Shown here: one piece after another, positions 54,591-62,753 of the stretch
How the letters are laid out: every line of letters begins with the position of its first letter
How positions within the stretch are numbered: the first letter of the stretch is position 1
Assembly: GCF_027594825.1 (NCBI RefSeq)
Contig: NZ_CP088930.1
Span: 1,983,019 to 2,047,018 of the forward strand
Source of the DNA: Serratia liquefaciens
GTDB taxonomy: Bacteria; Pseudomonadota; Gammaproteobacteria; Enterobacterales; Enterobacteriaceae
Length of the DNA: 64,000 nucleotides
Direction: 5' to 3'
Notes under the pieces: model-generated
Seen by the model: the letters and a program-made list of their open reading frames with translations, nothing else
Database searches by the model: none
What the model was told of the DNA's origin: nothing
Position numbers and translations under genes: made by a program

Positions 54591-55802
54591 TTATTTCAAC
54601 GCCATCAAAGAAAACTCCGCGTCCGCCAACTGCTGCGGTTCCAGCACTCGCCCACTGGCCAGCCAGCGTTTGCCCAGCTTGATGGTGCGTGCGTCGTTAA
54701 ACGCCACCATTTGCACCAGCTGACGATCGGCATTTAACGTAAAGAACACCTGCGATTGCGGCGTGCGCCGCACCACATGGTGCACGCCACCGGTCGGCAC
54801 GCCGAGGATCTGGATATTGGCGTCGTATTGATCCGACCACAGCCAGGCCACGTCATCGTAGGGGGCGGCAAAGGCGTCCAACATCGCGCAGGCGGTGCTG
54901 ATCGCCTGATTCTGCGCATAGGCCCAGGACTGCAGGCACAGGCCAAGCGTCGGGTGGCGGGCTACGTCACCTGCGGCAAAGATCGCCGGATGGCTGGTGC
55001 GCCCCTGGCCGTCAACCACGATCCCCGCGTCAATCTTCAACCCGGCACTGCGCGCCAGCTCCAGGTTCAACTCCACGCCGATCCCCACCACCACACAATC
55101 AAATGGCTGAAGATCGCTGGCATCGCTGCCGATCCAGGCACCACCGTCACGATCTTCCAGCTGAATATCACCGCAGCCGCAGTGCACCGTCACGCCCTGT
55201 TGCTGATGCAATTCCAGCAGCGCCTGGGAGACGTCCGCACCGACGCTGCGCATGCACAACGCGGGTTGGCGCTCAAAAACGGTCACGTCAGCACCGAGAC
55301 GTTTTGCCGAAGCGGCAATCTCCAGCCCGATCCAGCCGCCGCCGACGATCGCCAAACGGCGACACCCTTGCAGCGCCTGACGCAGCCTGGCAGCATCATC
55401 CCAGGAGCGCAGCGTCATCACCCGTGGGTGACTGGCCCAGCGGGCATCCGGCAGGCGCGGACGACCGCCGGTGGCGATCAGCAGTTGCTCAAACTGCAGC
55501 TGCCGACCGTCACTGAGACTGACGATTTGCCGTTTTGCATCAATGCCTTCAGCCCGCATCGGGCGACACCAGTTGAGGTTCAACCCGGCAACCACCTGTT
55601 CGCTGAACAGTCGGCTAAGCGGCGCATTGCCGTCCAGCAACGCCGCCTTGGAGAGCGGCGGCCGCTCATAAAAGTCATAGGGTTCGTCGCTGATCACCGT
55701 CAACCGGCCCGCATAGCCACGATCGCGCAGCGTTTTCGCCGCCCAACCGCCGGCCTGGCCACCGCCGATAATGACGATCCCCGCCGGTTCTGGTTGGCTC
55801 AT
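54591..55802 (-). CDS. FAD-dependent ferredoxin reductase of the Rieske system
   Basis: The 403-residue product belongs to the reductase family that feeds Rieske ferredoxins (BphA4/HcaD type). It has the FAD fold IVIIGGGQAGGWAAKTLRDRG, the NAD fold LAIVGGGWIGLEIAASAKRLG and the second FAD motif AIFAAGDVARHP. The C-terminal domain carries WSDQYDANIQILG, as in these reductases. It should pass electrons from NAD(P)H to the ferredoxin encoded at 59829. The start at 55800-55802 overlaps the dioxygenase stop by 4 bases. Confidence 0.87.
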   Translation of the reverse strand: MSQPEPAGIVIIGGGQAGGWAAKTLRDRGYAGRLTVISDEPYDFYERPPLSKAALLDGNAPLSRLFSEQVVAGLNLNWCRPMRAEGIDAKRQIVSLSDGRQLQFEQLLIATGGRPRLPDARWASHPRVMTLRSWDDAARLRQALQGCRRLAIVGGGWIGLEIAASAKRLGADVTVFERQPALCMRSVGADVSQALLELHQQQGVTVHCGCGDIQLEDRDGGAWIGSDASDLQPFDCVVVGIGVELNLELARSAGLKIDAGIVVDGQGRTSHPAIFAAGDVARHPTLGLCLQSWAYAQNQAISTACAMLDAFAAPYDDVAWLWSDQYDANIQILGVPTGGVHHVVRRTPQSQVFFTLNADRQLVQMVAFNDARTIKLGKRWLASGRVLEPQQLADAEFSLMALK

Positions 55803-56740
55803 AACGCCTCCGGTTTTTTCTGCTGGCGGCGCGTATCGTGGTCGATACCGCCCTCCACCGCCCATTCGGTGAACGACACCAGTGAGTGTTCCAGCTCGCG
55901 TGGCTGCCAGTTTTCCGTCAGATAATCATCGTTGGTGTAGTACTCGAACGCGCCACCGGTCGGGCTGTTGACGTACCAGAAATAGGCTGAGGAGATGGGG
56001 TGACGGCCAGGGCCGATAAAGGTGCTCCACTTCTCTTTGTTCATGGCGATACCGCCGCCGATCACCTCGTGGATATCGCGTACGGTAAAGGCCACGTGAT
56101 TCAAACCGCGTGGGCGATTAGGCAATTTCAGCAGGAACAGGTTGTGATGGCCGCCGCGTGCCTGAGTGCGCAGGAACACCGCCCGATCGATATAGCGATC
56201 CGAGACCTGGAAGCCCAGGACCTCACGGTAGAAACGTTCGGTGGCGGCCAGATCTTCGACGAAGAACACCACGTGGCCGATATTGATTGGCTGTGCCTGC
56301 GCGTACACCGGGCTGGGCTGATCGATGCGGCGTACATCTCCCCACTGGTTAATCGGCGAGACCGGTAAATTGACTTCGCGCTGTTGACTGACGCTAAAGC
56401 GCAGCGTCATACCGTTGGGATCGATACACTCCAGCTCTTCCCCCACCAGGCGAAAGCCTGGCATCTGCGCCAACAGCGGCTGTAAAGCGGCCAATTCCGC
56501 CGGGCTGCCCACACCCCAGGTCATGCGACGCAAAGTAGAACCACCCTCAAACGCCGCCGGCAAGGTTTCGCTTTGCAGCGGATGCAGCACCACGCGCGCC
56601 CCGCTCAAAGTGGTGAATTCACGCTGGGTTTCGCCCCAGTGCTGCTGCGCTGCCTTCAGGCCGAAGTCCTGCATGAATTTTTCGCAGGTTGGCAGATCTT
56701 CGACGCCAAATTCCAGTTTTTCGATTCCGATTACGCTCAT
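55799..56740 (-). CDS. Extradiol dioxygenase (VOC superfamily, two-domain)
   Basis: The 313-residue product has two vicinal-oxygen-chelate domains. The C-terminal, catalytic one supplies the expected metal triad: His156 (NIGHVVFFVEDL), His215 (GLNHVAFTVRD) and Glu266 (GGAFEYYTND). The N-terminal domain is a degenerate copy without metal ligands, as in BphC-like enzymes. The expected reaction is meta cleavage of a catechol-type ring. GAGG precedes the ATG. It is separated from the regulator gene by 142 bases that hold a palindromic repeat, the largest gap in the operon, so an internal promoter is possible here. Confidence 0.87.
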   Translation of the reverse strand: MSVIGIEKLEFGVEDLPTCEKFMQDFGLKAAQQHWGETQREFTTLSGARVVLHPLQSETLPAAFEGGSTLRRMTWGVGSPAELAALQPLLAQMPGFRLVGEELECIDPNGMTLRFSVSQQREVNLPVSPINQWGDVRRIDQPSPVYAQAQPINIGHVVFFVEDLAATERFYREVLGFQVSDRYIDRAVFLRTQARGGHHNLFLLKLPNRPRGLNHVAFTVRDIHEVIGGGIAMNKEKWSTFIGPGRHPISSAYFWYVNSPTGGAFEYYTNDDYLTENWQPRELEHSLVSFTEWAVEGGIDHDTRRQQKKPEAL

Positions 56741-56834
56741 TACTGTGCCTCACGTTCTCGCTGAATACGGTTTTCAGGCATGACAAACCCCCGGCCCCTG
56801 TTTGCCATGAGCCTTATCCCTGCCTGATTCATTG

Positions 56835-56880
56835 GTAGAGGACGAATATTTTCGTCCCGATTAATACGGGCGTAGCTTGC
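56835..56880. repeat. Dispersed palindromic repeat, shorter copy
   Basis: The segment starts GTAGAGGACGAATATTTTCG and contains the stem GGACGAA/TTCGTCC followed by ACGGGCGTAGC. It aligns with the repeat at 62754-62810, sharing the GTAG start, the CGAATA core, the CCCG and GGGCG blocks and TGCAG. It abuts the 3' end of the IclR gene. No protein is encoded. Confidence 0.65.
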
Positions 56881-56882
56881 AG

Positions 56883-57677
56883 TTAACCGACGTTTGCCTG
56901 CGGCGGTGCGCCCAGGAAGCCGGAGATTTTCTCCGCGGCATCCCGCACTTCCATGCGCAGCCGTTCGCGATCCGCTTTCGGGATTTCATCGAACGGCACC
57001 ATAATGCTGACCACGGCCTCAACCCGCTGCTCGCGGTTGAAGATCGGATAGACGATCGAAGAGATGCCATGGCGGAAAAACGACTCGCCAATAACATAGC
57101 CGCGCGCCTTGTCCTGCTGCACCATCTGCCACAGCGTTTCGCGATCCGCCGGGGTTCCCGGAGCGCTGCCCGGCAGTTGATCCTGCGGATACAGCTGTTC
57201 GAATTCGTCGCGGGTAGCGCTGGTCAGCAGCATGCGCCCCAATGAGGTTTGGTGTACCGGTAGGCGAGTGCCGACGCTGACCTGATTGATTTGCGAACCG
57301 GCGGCGCTGACGCGGGCGATGTAGATCACGTCGCGCTCATCACGGATCGCCAGATGGCTGCTGCACTGGCTGCGATCGCGCAGTTGCTCTATCACCGGCT
57401 GGCCGGCCTGAGCAACGTCCAGAGAAGCGATATATTCAAAGCCGAGGCGCAGCACTTTGATGCCCAGCGCAAAGGTGTTGGTGCGCGGGTTGCGCTCAAG
57501 AAAGCCCAGATGCTCCAGGGTTTGCACTACGCGATAGGCGGTAGCCTTTGGCATGTCGACCAGGCGATGCAATTGGGCAAAAGTCATTTCCTTGTGCTGC
57601 TCGCCAAACGCCAGCAACAGTTGTAACCCGCGATCCAGTCCTGGGATCAGATATTTACACGCTTGATCGTCCGCCAT
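56883..57677 (-). CDS. IclR-family regulator of the catabolic cluster
   Basis: The 264-residue product has an N-terminal winged helix (about residues 10-70, with LVDMPKATAYRVVQTLEHLG) and a C-terminal GAF-like effector domain (VSVGTRLPVHQTSLGRMLL, YPIFNREQRVEAVVSIMVP). Unusually it is encoded inside the run it probably controls, 24 bases after the SDR gene. Its likely operator is the paired palindrome upstream of the ferredoxin gene. AGGAG precedes the ATG. Effector unknown, presumably the pathway substrate. Confidence 0.88.
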   Translation of the reverse strand: MADDQACKYLIPGLDRGLQLLLAFGEQHKEMTFAQLHRLVDMPKATAYRVVQTLEHLGFLERNPRTNTFALGIKVLRLGFEYIASLDVAQAGQPVIEQLRDRSQCSSHLAIRDERDVIYIARVSAAGSQINQVSVGTRLPVHQTSLGRMLLTSATRDEFEQLYPQDQLPGSAPGTPADRETLWQMVQQDKARGYVIGESFFRHGISSIVYPIFNREQRVEAVVSIMVPFDEIPKADRERLRMEVRDAAEKISGFLGAPPQANVG

Positions 57678-57701
57678 GTGCTGCTCCTGGCTAAAGGTTG
57701 A

Positions 57702-58457
57702 TTAGTTAAAAACAAAGCCGCCGTTAACCGGCAACAGTTGGCCGGTCACGAAATTCGCCAACGGCGACAGCAGGTAGAGCACCGAGCCGTTAACGTCGTC
57801 AGGGTGCTGTGCCCCGGCCAATGCACGCCCTTGTTCGTACAGTTGATGGCGCTCGGCGGGCACGTATTCGGTGGCCTCTACCCGCGTCAGCCCCGGCGCG
57901 ATGGCGTTGACGCATATCCCCTGCGGGCCCAGTTCACGCGCCATTGAGCGGGTCATGGAGATGATCGCCCCTTTGCTGGCCACGTAAGCCATTAAACGCG
58001 GTGCGCCCCACAGTGCGGTATCCGAAGCCACGTTAACGATCTTGGCATGTGGGGTTTGCGCCAGCAACGGCACCGCCGCCTGACTCACCAGCCAGGTACC
58101 GCGCACGTTGACCTGCATCACCCGATCCCACAGATCGATATCGTATTCCATCATGGTTTTGCCACCGACGCCGGTAGCCAACGCCGCGTTGTTCACCAAC
58201 CCGTCGATCGCTCCGCCTTCGGCAATGGCGTTGAATGCCGCGCTGATCGACGCCGGATCGGCCAGATCGATGCTCAGCGTTTCAACCTGTGCGCCCTGCT
58301 CGCGCAGGCTGGCTGCGCTGTCCGTCAGCTCATCAGCCAGAATATCGCACATCACCACTTTGGCACCGGCCTGGCTGATGGCTGCGGCGAAACTCCGCCC
58401 CAGCCCGCGCGCCGCGCCGGTCACCACAATGCGTTTTCCCGTCAGCAAGCCGTTCAC
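57702..58457 (-). CDS. Short-chain dehydrogenase, probably dihydrodiol dehydrogenase
   Basis: The 251-residue product is a classical SDR with cofactor motif VVTGAARGLGRSFA, NNAALATGVG and a complete catalytic set: Ser145 (VNVASDTALWG), Tyr158 and Lys162 (AYVASKGAI). The C terminus GQLLPVNGGFVFN is standard. Directly downstream of the Rieske oxygenase (4-base overlap), it most simply oxidises a cis-dihydrodiol to a catechol; this is inferred from position. Confidence 0.86.
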   Translation of the reverse strand: MNGLLTGKRIVVTGAARGLGRSFAAAISQAGAKVVMCDILADELTDSAASLREQGAQVETLSIDLADPASISAAFNAIAEGGAIDGLVNNAALATGVGGKTMMEYDIDLWDRVMQVNVRGTWLVSQAAVPLLAQTPHAKIVNVASDTALWGAPRLMAYVASKGAIISMTRSMARELGPQGICVNAIAPGLTRVEATEYVPAERHQLYEQGRALAGAQHPDDVNGSVLYLLSPLANFVTGQLLPVNGGFVFN

Positions 58458-59497
58458 TGCGCCGCCTCCAGCTCACTGAGCTTCGCCAGCTGCTTCTGCG
58501 CTTCTTTTTGCATCATGCGACGCAAACGAGACAAACCAACGTCATGCTGATACAGATACTCTCGGCCACGCGCGTTCGGGGCCATATTTTCCAGCACGAT
58601 ACGATCCTGTTCCAGTACGTCCCAGTGCAGCGACTCCAGGCGATTGCGGTACATAAAGCGCCACATGTCACGCTGCCAGTCTTTCACCTTACGGATACGC
58701 CAGAAGAACACCCGGCAGTGATCCTTATCTTCCGGCACCACCATGCCGATGATCCAGAAGTGACCGCCCGGACCGAAGCGTTTCTTGTACGGGATCGACA
58801 AACGCATCCAGTAGGCACCGCTGCTGCCGAACTCCACCCAGTCAAAGTTAACGCCGATCTGGCCATTCTTCTTAAAGATGAAACCGCTGTCGGTCGGCTC
58901 CAGCGCCATGTCCGCCTTGCGATCCCCCTCAGCCATCGAGTGTGAGGACGAATGCAGGTAGGTGCCATGCATAGGATCCATCACGTTTTCCAGCGCGTAC
59001 TGGTAATTGCAGTCCCAACTGGCGGTGCACAGGAAGTTGCTGTAGGCCGCTTCGTCCGCCAGTTCCGGCGGGAAGGCCAATTCAGCCGGCTCTTCATCCG
59101 CCGTCACGCCGAAATAGAGGAACACCGCACCGTAAGCCTCTTTGGCTGGGTAAGAGCGCAGGCATTTCTGCCCCACAAGCGGGCAACGATCGACCGCCGG
59201 CACGTCTTTGACCGTACCGTCGCCGCCCACTTCCACGCCGTGATACCAGCAGGCGATGCGATCGCCCAGATTCCAGCCCATGGAAAGGCGTGCACCACGA
59301 TGCGGGCAGCGATCTTCCAGCGCATGGATCGCGCCGTCGCCATCGCGCCACACCACAATCTGCTGCTCCAGCCGCGTGATGCCCACCGGGTTATTGCCGA
59401 TTTCCCAACTGGCCAGCACCGGATACCACATGCCGCGCAGCCCCTGGTCGAGATAGTCCTGTAAGGTCTGTGCGGAGGATGTTGTGTTTGCTGTCAT
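58454..59497 (-). CDS. Rieske non-heme iron oxygenase, catalytic subunit
   Basis: The 347-residue product has the Rieske cluster ligands Cys64, His66 (CPHRGARLSMGW) and Cys83, His86 (CWYHGVEV). The mononuclear iron site has Asp174, His177 and His182 (NVMDPMHGTYLH). It is shorter than naphthalene/biphenyl-type alpha subunits (about 450) and no beta subunit gene is present, so it resembles the phthalate/vanillate-type homo-oligomers. Ferredoxin and reductase are nevertheless separate genes in the same run. GGGAG precedes the ATG. The substrate is unknown. Confidence 0.88.
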   Translation of the reverse strand: MTANTTSSAQTLQDYLDQGLRGMWYPVLASWEIGNNPVGITRLEQQIVVWRDGDGAIHALEDRCPHRGARLSMGWNLGDRIACWYHGVEVGGDGTVKDVPAVDRCPLVGQKCLRSYPAKEAYGAVFLYFGVTADEEPAELAFPPELADEAAYSNFLCTASWDCNYQYALENVMDPMHGTYLHSSSHSMAEGDRKADMALEPTDSGFIFKKNGQIGVNFDWVEFGSSGAYWMRLSIPYKKRFGPGGHFWIIGMVVPEDKDHCRVFFWRIRKVKDWQRDMWRFMYRNRLESLHWDVLEQDRIVLENMAPNARGREYLYQHDVGLSRLRRMMQKEAQKQLAKLSELEAAQ

Positions 59498-59517
59498 TTT
59501 CTTCTCCCGGATGCTGC

Positions 59518-59826
59518 TCAGAAACCGTTAACGTGAAGGAATTCGCGGAATGCCGTCTCATTCCACGGCTGGCCATTGCGATCGAACAGGCGACGCTGAT
59601 TCAGTGCGCTGACGATCTGCTCCAGCTCTTCCGCGCCCTGATCGAAGATCTCTTCCAACGCCGTCACCAGCGCAGTTTCGAAACCGTCCGGCACCCGGGC
59701 GCGGGTTTGCCAGATGACGTTCTGGAATTGGCCCGGCTGATGGATTTGACCGTTGCCGCCTTCGCGCGCCGGGATCACCTGTTGGGTGTCCGGCAGCCAG
59801 GGATTGAAATCGGTGATGTGCTGCAT
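59518..59826 (-). CDS. Small protein of the Rieske operon, function unknown
   Basis: The 102-residue protein, rich in Gln and Glu, has no signal peptide or membrane segment. The C-terminal half (ALVTALEEIFDQGAEELEQI, then RRLFDRNGQPWNETAFREFL) looks helical and could form a small helix-turn-helix-like fold. It is encoded 2 bases after the ferredoxin and 20 before the oxygenase, so translation is coupled. An accessory or assembly role for the oxygenase is a guess. I do not recognise a named family with confidence. Confidence 0.75.
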   Translation of the reverse strand: MQHITDFNPWLPDTQQVIPAREGGNGQIHQPGQFQNVIWQTRARVPDGFETALVTALEEIFDQGAEELEQIVSALNQRRLFDRNGQPWNETAFREFLHVNGF

Positions 59827-59828
59827 GA

Positions 59829-60146
59829 TTACTCCTCCGCAATAAAGGTGATTTGGATTTGATTGTCGATCACCCGGGTGGCATAGGTTTGCAGATCGCG
59901 ACCGCCTGGCTCACGCAGGCACTGGCCGGTACGCACGTCGAACAATGCTTCGTGCAACGGACATTCGACCTTGCCGTCATCAACAAACCCCTGGCTGAGC
60001 AAGGCATAGGCATGTGGGCAAACGTCTTCCAGCGCGTAATAGTTGCCGTCGATCAGATACACACCGACCTCTTTCCCCTCCACGTTGGCGGAGAAAGGAA
60101 AATCTTCTTTCACCTGAGACACTTCACACACGTTCTTCCAGCTCAT
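59829..60146 (-). CDS. Rieske-type ferredoxin
   Basis: The 105-residue protein is a 2Fe-2S Rieske ferredoxin with ligands Cys43, His45 (CPHAYALLSQG) and Cys62, His65 (CPLHEALFDVRTG). It should shuttle electrons from the FAD reductase to the oxygenase. It is the first gene of the operon and lies just after the promoter and paired palindromes. AGGAC precedes the ATG. Confidence 0.9.
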   Translation of the reverse strand: MSWKNVCEVSQVKEDFPFSANVEGKEVGVYLIDGNYYALEDVCPHAYALLSQGFVDDGKVECPLHEALFDVRTGQCLREPGGRDLQTYATRVIDNQIQITFIAEE

Positions 60147-60168
60147 TGCTTCTGTCCTCTATCTGATT

Positions 60169-60192
60169 GTTTCATATATGAAACTCAGTTTC
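60169..60192. promoter_or_regulatory. Putative IclR operator: two overlapping palindromes
   Basis: GTTTCATATATGAAAC (60169-60184) is a perfect 16-bp palindrome, and GAAACTCAGTTTC (60180-60192) a perfect 13-bp one. They share the middle GAAAC half site, giving three alternating half sites. The pattern resembles the putative YiaJ operators but with a different half-site sequence. It lies downstream of the predicted -10 box, where binding would repress. Confidence 0.7.
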
Positions 60193-60207
60193 TTATTTAA
60201 TACACTC

Positions 60208-60235
60208 ACTATAAGTCTGGTGAAACTTTCGTCAA
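60208..60235 (-). promoter_or_regulatory. Putative sigma-70 promoter of the Rieske operon
   Basis: On the minus strand TTGACG (60230-60235) is 16 bases from TATAGT (60208-60213). Transcription would begin about 55 bases before the ferredoxin ATG and run through the double palindrome. Confidence 0.6.
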
Positions 60236-60541
60236 GAGAGCAACACGGCAATTGTTAATGGAAAGTTGTTTAAACATGACAAATGCGGGAAGGATCACGA
60301 AAAAATGCACCGATATGAAAAACTGATGAAAGTTGTGCTTTCTATCACTAATTCATCGGTAAAAAGACGTTGATCTGGCGGATGCAATGCGAGTAAAAGT
60401 GCTCTCTCACTGACGAACACACCTTTTTGATAACAATAAATTTACATTAAAACGGCTCAGCCCTGCTTTTCAGCACTGTGAAATCAGCGGGTTAGTTTGC
60501 TGCTGCCTCAATTCTTTCTTCGCCCGCCAAAGGAGCGCATT

Positions 60542-61777
60542 GTGCAACAACGTCAACGCTGGTTCGGGGTGGTAGCCCTGCTGTTTCTGATCGTCATCGC
60601 CTATGCCGATCGGGTCAATATCGCCGTGATGCTGGTTAACCCCGAATTCTTGCAGCACTTTCAGCTCGACGGTAACCGGGCGCACCAGGGCATGCTGATG
60701 ACGGTTTTTTTGCTCGGTTACGGGCTTTCCGCCATGCTGCTGACGCCCTTTCTGGAAACCCTGATGGGCTATCGCCGCGCGTTGACGCTCAGCATTGTGC
60801 TGTGGGCGCTGCTCACCGCCGCCTCACCGCTGGCGGGGTCGTTATTGCTGCTGTTTGCGGTACGCGCACTGCTTGGCGTCAGCGAGGGACCGCTGTTCTC
60901 GTTGAAAACCATGTACATCGGCGATCACTTCGCCGCCGATGAGCGCGGTAAACCCAATGCCGTCAGCACATTGGGTGTTTCCCTAGGCCTGGTGATCGGC
61001 TTTCCGCTGGTGAGTTTCCTGATGGCGCACTTTGGCTGGGCGGTCTCTTTCTATCTGCTGGCGCTGATCAACCTGCTGCTGGGGTTGGCACTGGTGCGGT
61101 TGTTTATCCACCCAGCCTCGTTACCGCCGCGCGACGTCGATCCTCAGCCGGTTCTGAGCCGTGTCTGGCACACCTTCGCCCTGGCCTGGCATACCCCGAT
61201 GCTGGGTTGGATCATGCTGATCGAGATCGCGACCCTGAGCTATCTGTGGGGCTCCAGTTCCTGGCTGCCGGCTTACCTGACCGACGAGAAAGGATTTTCC
61301 ATCAAACAGATGGGCTGGATGGCTTCGCTGCCGTTTATCGTCAGCATCGCCTCAAAATATCTCGGCGGAGTGCTGCTTGACCGCATTCGCCCCTATCAGG
61401 CACCGTTGATTTTCGCCTTTGGCGGTGCGGCGACCGCGCTGTGTATCTATGGCGTGATGCACAGTCATCAGCTCGGCTGGATTGCCTTCTTCCTGCTGGC
61501 GGCCAATGCCTGCTGGGGGGCTCAGGGGGCGGCGATCCCAACCCTGCTGCAACATTATGCGCAGCCGCAGGCGGTCGGCAGCGCCTACGGGCTGATTAAC
61601 GGCATCGGCAATATGTTCTCGGCGTTTGTGCCGATGATTATGGGCATGGTAATGGCCAGCCAGGGCAAGGTGTCTTCAGGATTTGCGGTGCTGATGGTGT
61701 CGCAGCTAGTAACGCTGTTGGCGGGCTGTGTGCTGTTTGGCCGGATGCGGATGACGCGAGAGGCCAGGCGGGCATAA
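60542..61777 (+). CDS. MFS transporter divergent from the Rieske operon
   Basis: The 411-residue product has twelve membrane segments and ACS-family features (AYADRVNIAVMLVNPEF in helix 1, RALLGVSEGPLFSLKTMYIG in helix 4). The GTG at 60542 is chosen as start because AAGGAG ends 6 bases before it; the open frame upstream begins with poorly conserved residues. Shared control with the divergent catabolic operon suggests it imports the pathway substrate or exports an intermediate. Confidence 0.83.
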   Translation: MQQRQRWFGVVALLFLIVIAYADRVNIAVMLVNPEFLQHFQLDGNRAHQGMLMTVFLLGYGLSAMLLTPFLETLMGYRRALTLSIVLWALLTAASPLAGSLLLLFAVRALLGVSEGPLFSLKTMYIGDHFAADERGKPNAVSTLGVSLGLVIGFPLVSFLMAHFGWAVSFYLLALINLLLGLALVRLFIHPASLPPRDVDPQPVLSRVWHTFALAWHTPMLGWIMLIEIATLSYLWGSSSWLPAYLTDEKGFSIKQMGWMASLPFIVSIASKYLGGVLLDRIRPYQAPLIFAFGGAATALCIYGVMHSHQLGWIAFFLLAANACWGAQGAAIPTLLQHYAQPQAVGSAYGLINGIGNMFSAFVPMIMGMVMASQGKVSSGFAVLMVSQLVTLLAGCVLFGRMRMTREARRA

Positions 61778-61782
61778 AGCAG

Positions 61783-61804
61783 TCGGGGCGCACATGCGCC
61801 CCGA
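61783..61804. terminator. Hairpin between the MFS gene and rluF
   Basis: TCGGGGCGCA and TGCGCCCCGA form a 10-bp stem with a 2-base loop, so the tip will open. It lies between the two convergent genes, without a T-run. Confidence 0.5.
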
Positions 61805-61826
61805 ACCCTATTCATATTACCGGGGC

Positions 61827-62690
61827 TCAGCGCCCTTTCTTTTTACGACCCGGTTGAGCAAAGCGCTTGCGCGCAGGCGCACTGCTGCTGGGTTTATCGG
61901 CGCTTTTCGCTCCGCTGCCGGCCGGTTTTTTCACTGCCGGTTTGGCTTTCTTCGCCGGTTTTGCTTCCGAAGTGGAGCCCTCGATCGACTTAAACAGTTC
62001 GACCAGTTCGTCGTCGGTTAAATCGCGCCATTCACCCGGTGGCAAACCGGCCATACTCACATTCATGATGCGAGTACGTTCCAGCTTGGTGACCTCATAG
62101 CCGAAATGCTCGCACATGCGGCGAATTTGGCGGTTCAGGCCCTGAACCAGCACGATGCGAAACACAAAGGGGGCTTCTTTCTTCACTTTGCATTTTTTCG
62201 TCACCGTCCCCAGCATCGGCACGCCGGCACCCAAACCACGGATAAAGTCGTCGGTGACCGGTTTGTTGACCGTCACCCGGTATTCTTTTTCGTGGTCGTT
62301 GCCCGCACGCAGAATCTTGTTCACCAGATCGCCATGGTTGGTGAGGAAGATCAGCCCCTGAGAGTCTTTGTCCAAGCGGCCGATCGGGAAGATACGGGTG
62401 CTGTGGTTGACGAAATCGACAATATTGTCTTTCTCGCCCTCTTCGGTGGTGCTGACGATCCCGACCGGCTTGTTCAGCGCGATAAAGATCAGGTTGTCTT
62501 CGTTACGAGGTTCAATCAGCTGACCGTTGACCTTGACGACGTCCCCTGGGAATACCTGATCGCCAAGCGTAACGCGCTTGCCATTGATAAAAACGTTGCC
62601 TTGTTCGATGTAACGATCGGCGTCGCGGCGAGAGCAGATGCCGCTCTCGCTAATATATTTGTTAAGACGTGTGGAAGGCTTGGTCAGCAT
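61827..62690 (-). CDS. rluF: 23S rRNA pseudouridine synthase RluF
   Basis: RluF forms pseudouridine at position 2604 of 23S rRNA in E. coli. The 287-residue product (E. coli 290) has an N-terminal S4 RNA-binding domain ([20 protein letters not shown]), the catalytic Asp in [15 protein letters not shown], and [18 protein letters not shown]. The C-terminal 45 residues are Lys/Ala/Pro-rich and end in GRKKKGR, also as in E. coli. The ATG at 62688-62690 follows GGAG by 5 bases. Confidence 0.95.
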   Translation of the reverse strand: MLTKPSTRLNKYISESGICSRRDADRYIEQGNVFINGKRVTLGDQVFPGDVVKVNGQLIEPRNEDNLIFIALNKPVGIVSTTEEGEKDNIVDFVNHSTRIFPIGRLDKDSQGLIFLTNHGDLVNKILRAGNDHEKEYRVTVNKPVTDDFIRGLGAGVPMLGTVTKKCKVKKEAPFVFRIVLVQGLNRQIRRMCEHFGYEVTKLERTRIMNVSMAGLPPGEWRDLTDDELVELFKSIEGSTSEAKPAKKAKPAVKKPAGSGAKSADKPSSSAPARKRFAQPGRKKKGR

Positions 62691-62753
62691 ATTTTCTCCA
62701 TACCCGTCGTCTTTCAAGCCACAGCGTTGTTACCTGCACTCACCCCAGTCACC

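Larger units (their letters stand above)
60147..60541. promoter_or_regulatory. Divergent control region of the catabolic cluster
   Basis: These 395 bases separate the ferredoxin gene from the divergent MFS gene and are AT-rich. A promoter and a double palindrome on the ferredoxin side are listed separately. I could not place the MFS promoter; its ribosome site is AAGGAG at 60530-60535. Confidence 0.6.

Noticed and set aside
54756..55925. Open frame of 389 codons opposite the FAD reductase
   Set aside because: Arg/His/Ala-rich antisense translation without motifs; the minus-strand gene has complete FAD and NAD motifs and is coupled to its neighbours.
55799..56740. Glyoxalase or fosfomycin-resistance protein instead of a ring-cleavage dioxygenase
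   Set aside because: Those are single-domain VOC proteins of 120-180 residues; this one is two-domain with the His-His-Glu triad in the second domain, as in extradiol dioxygenases.
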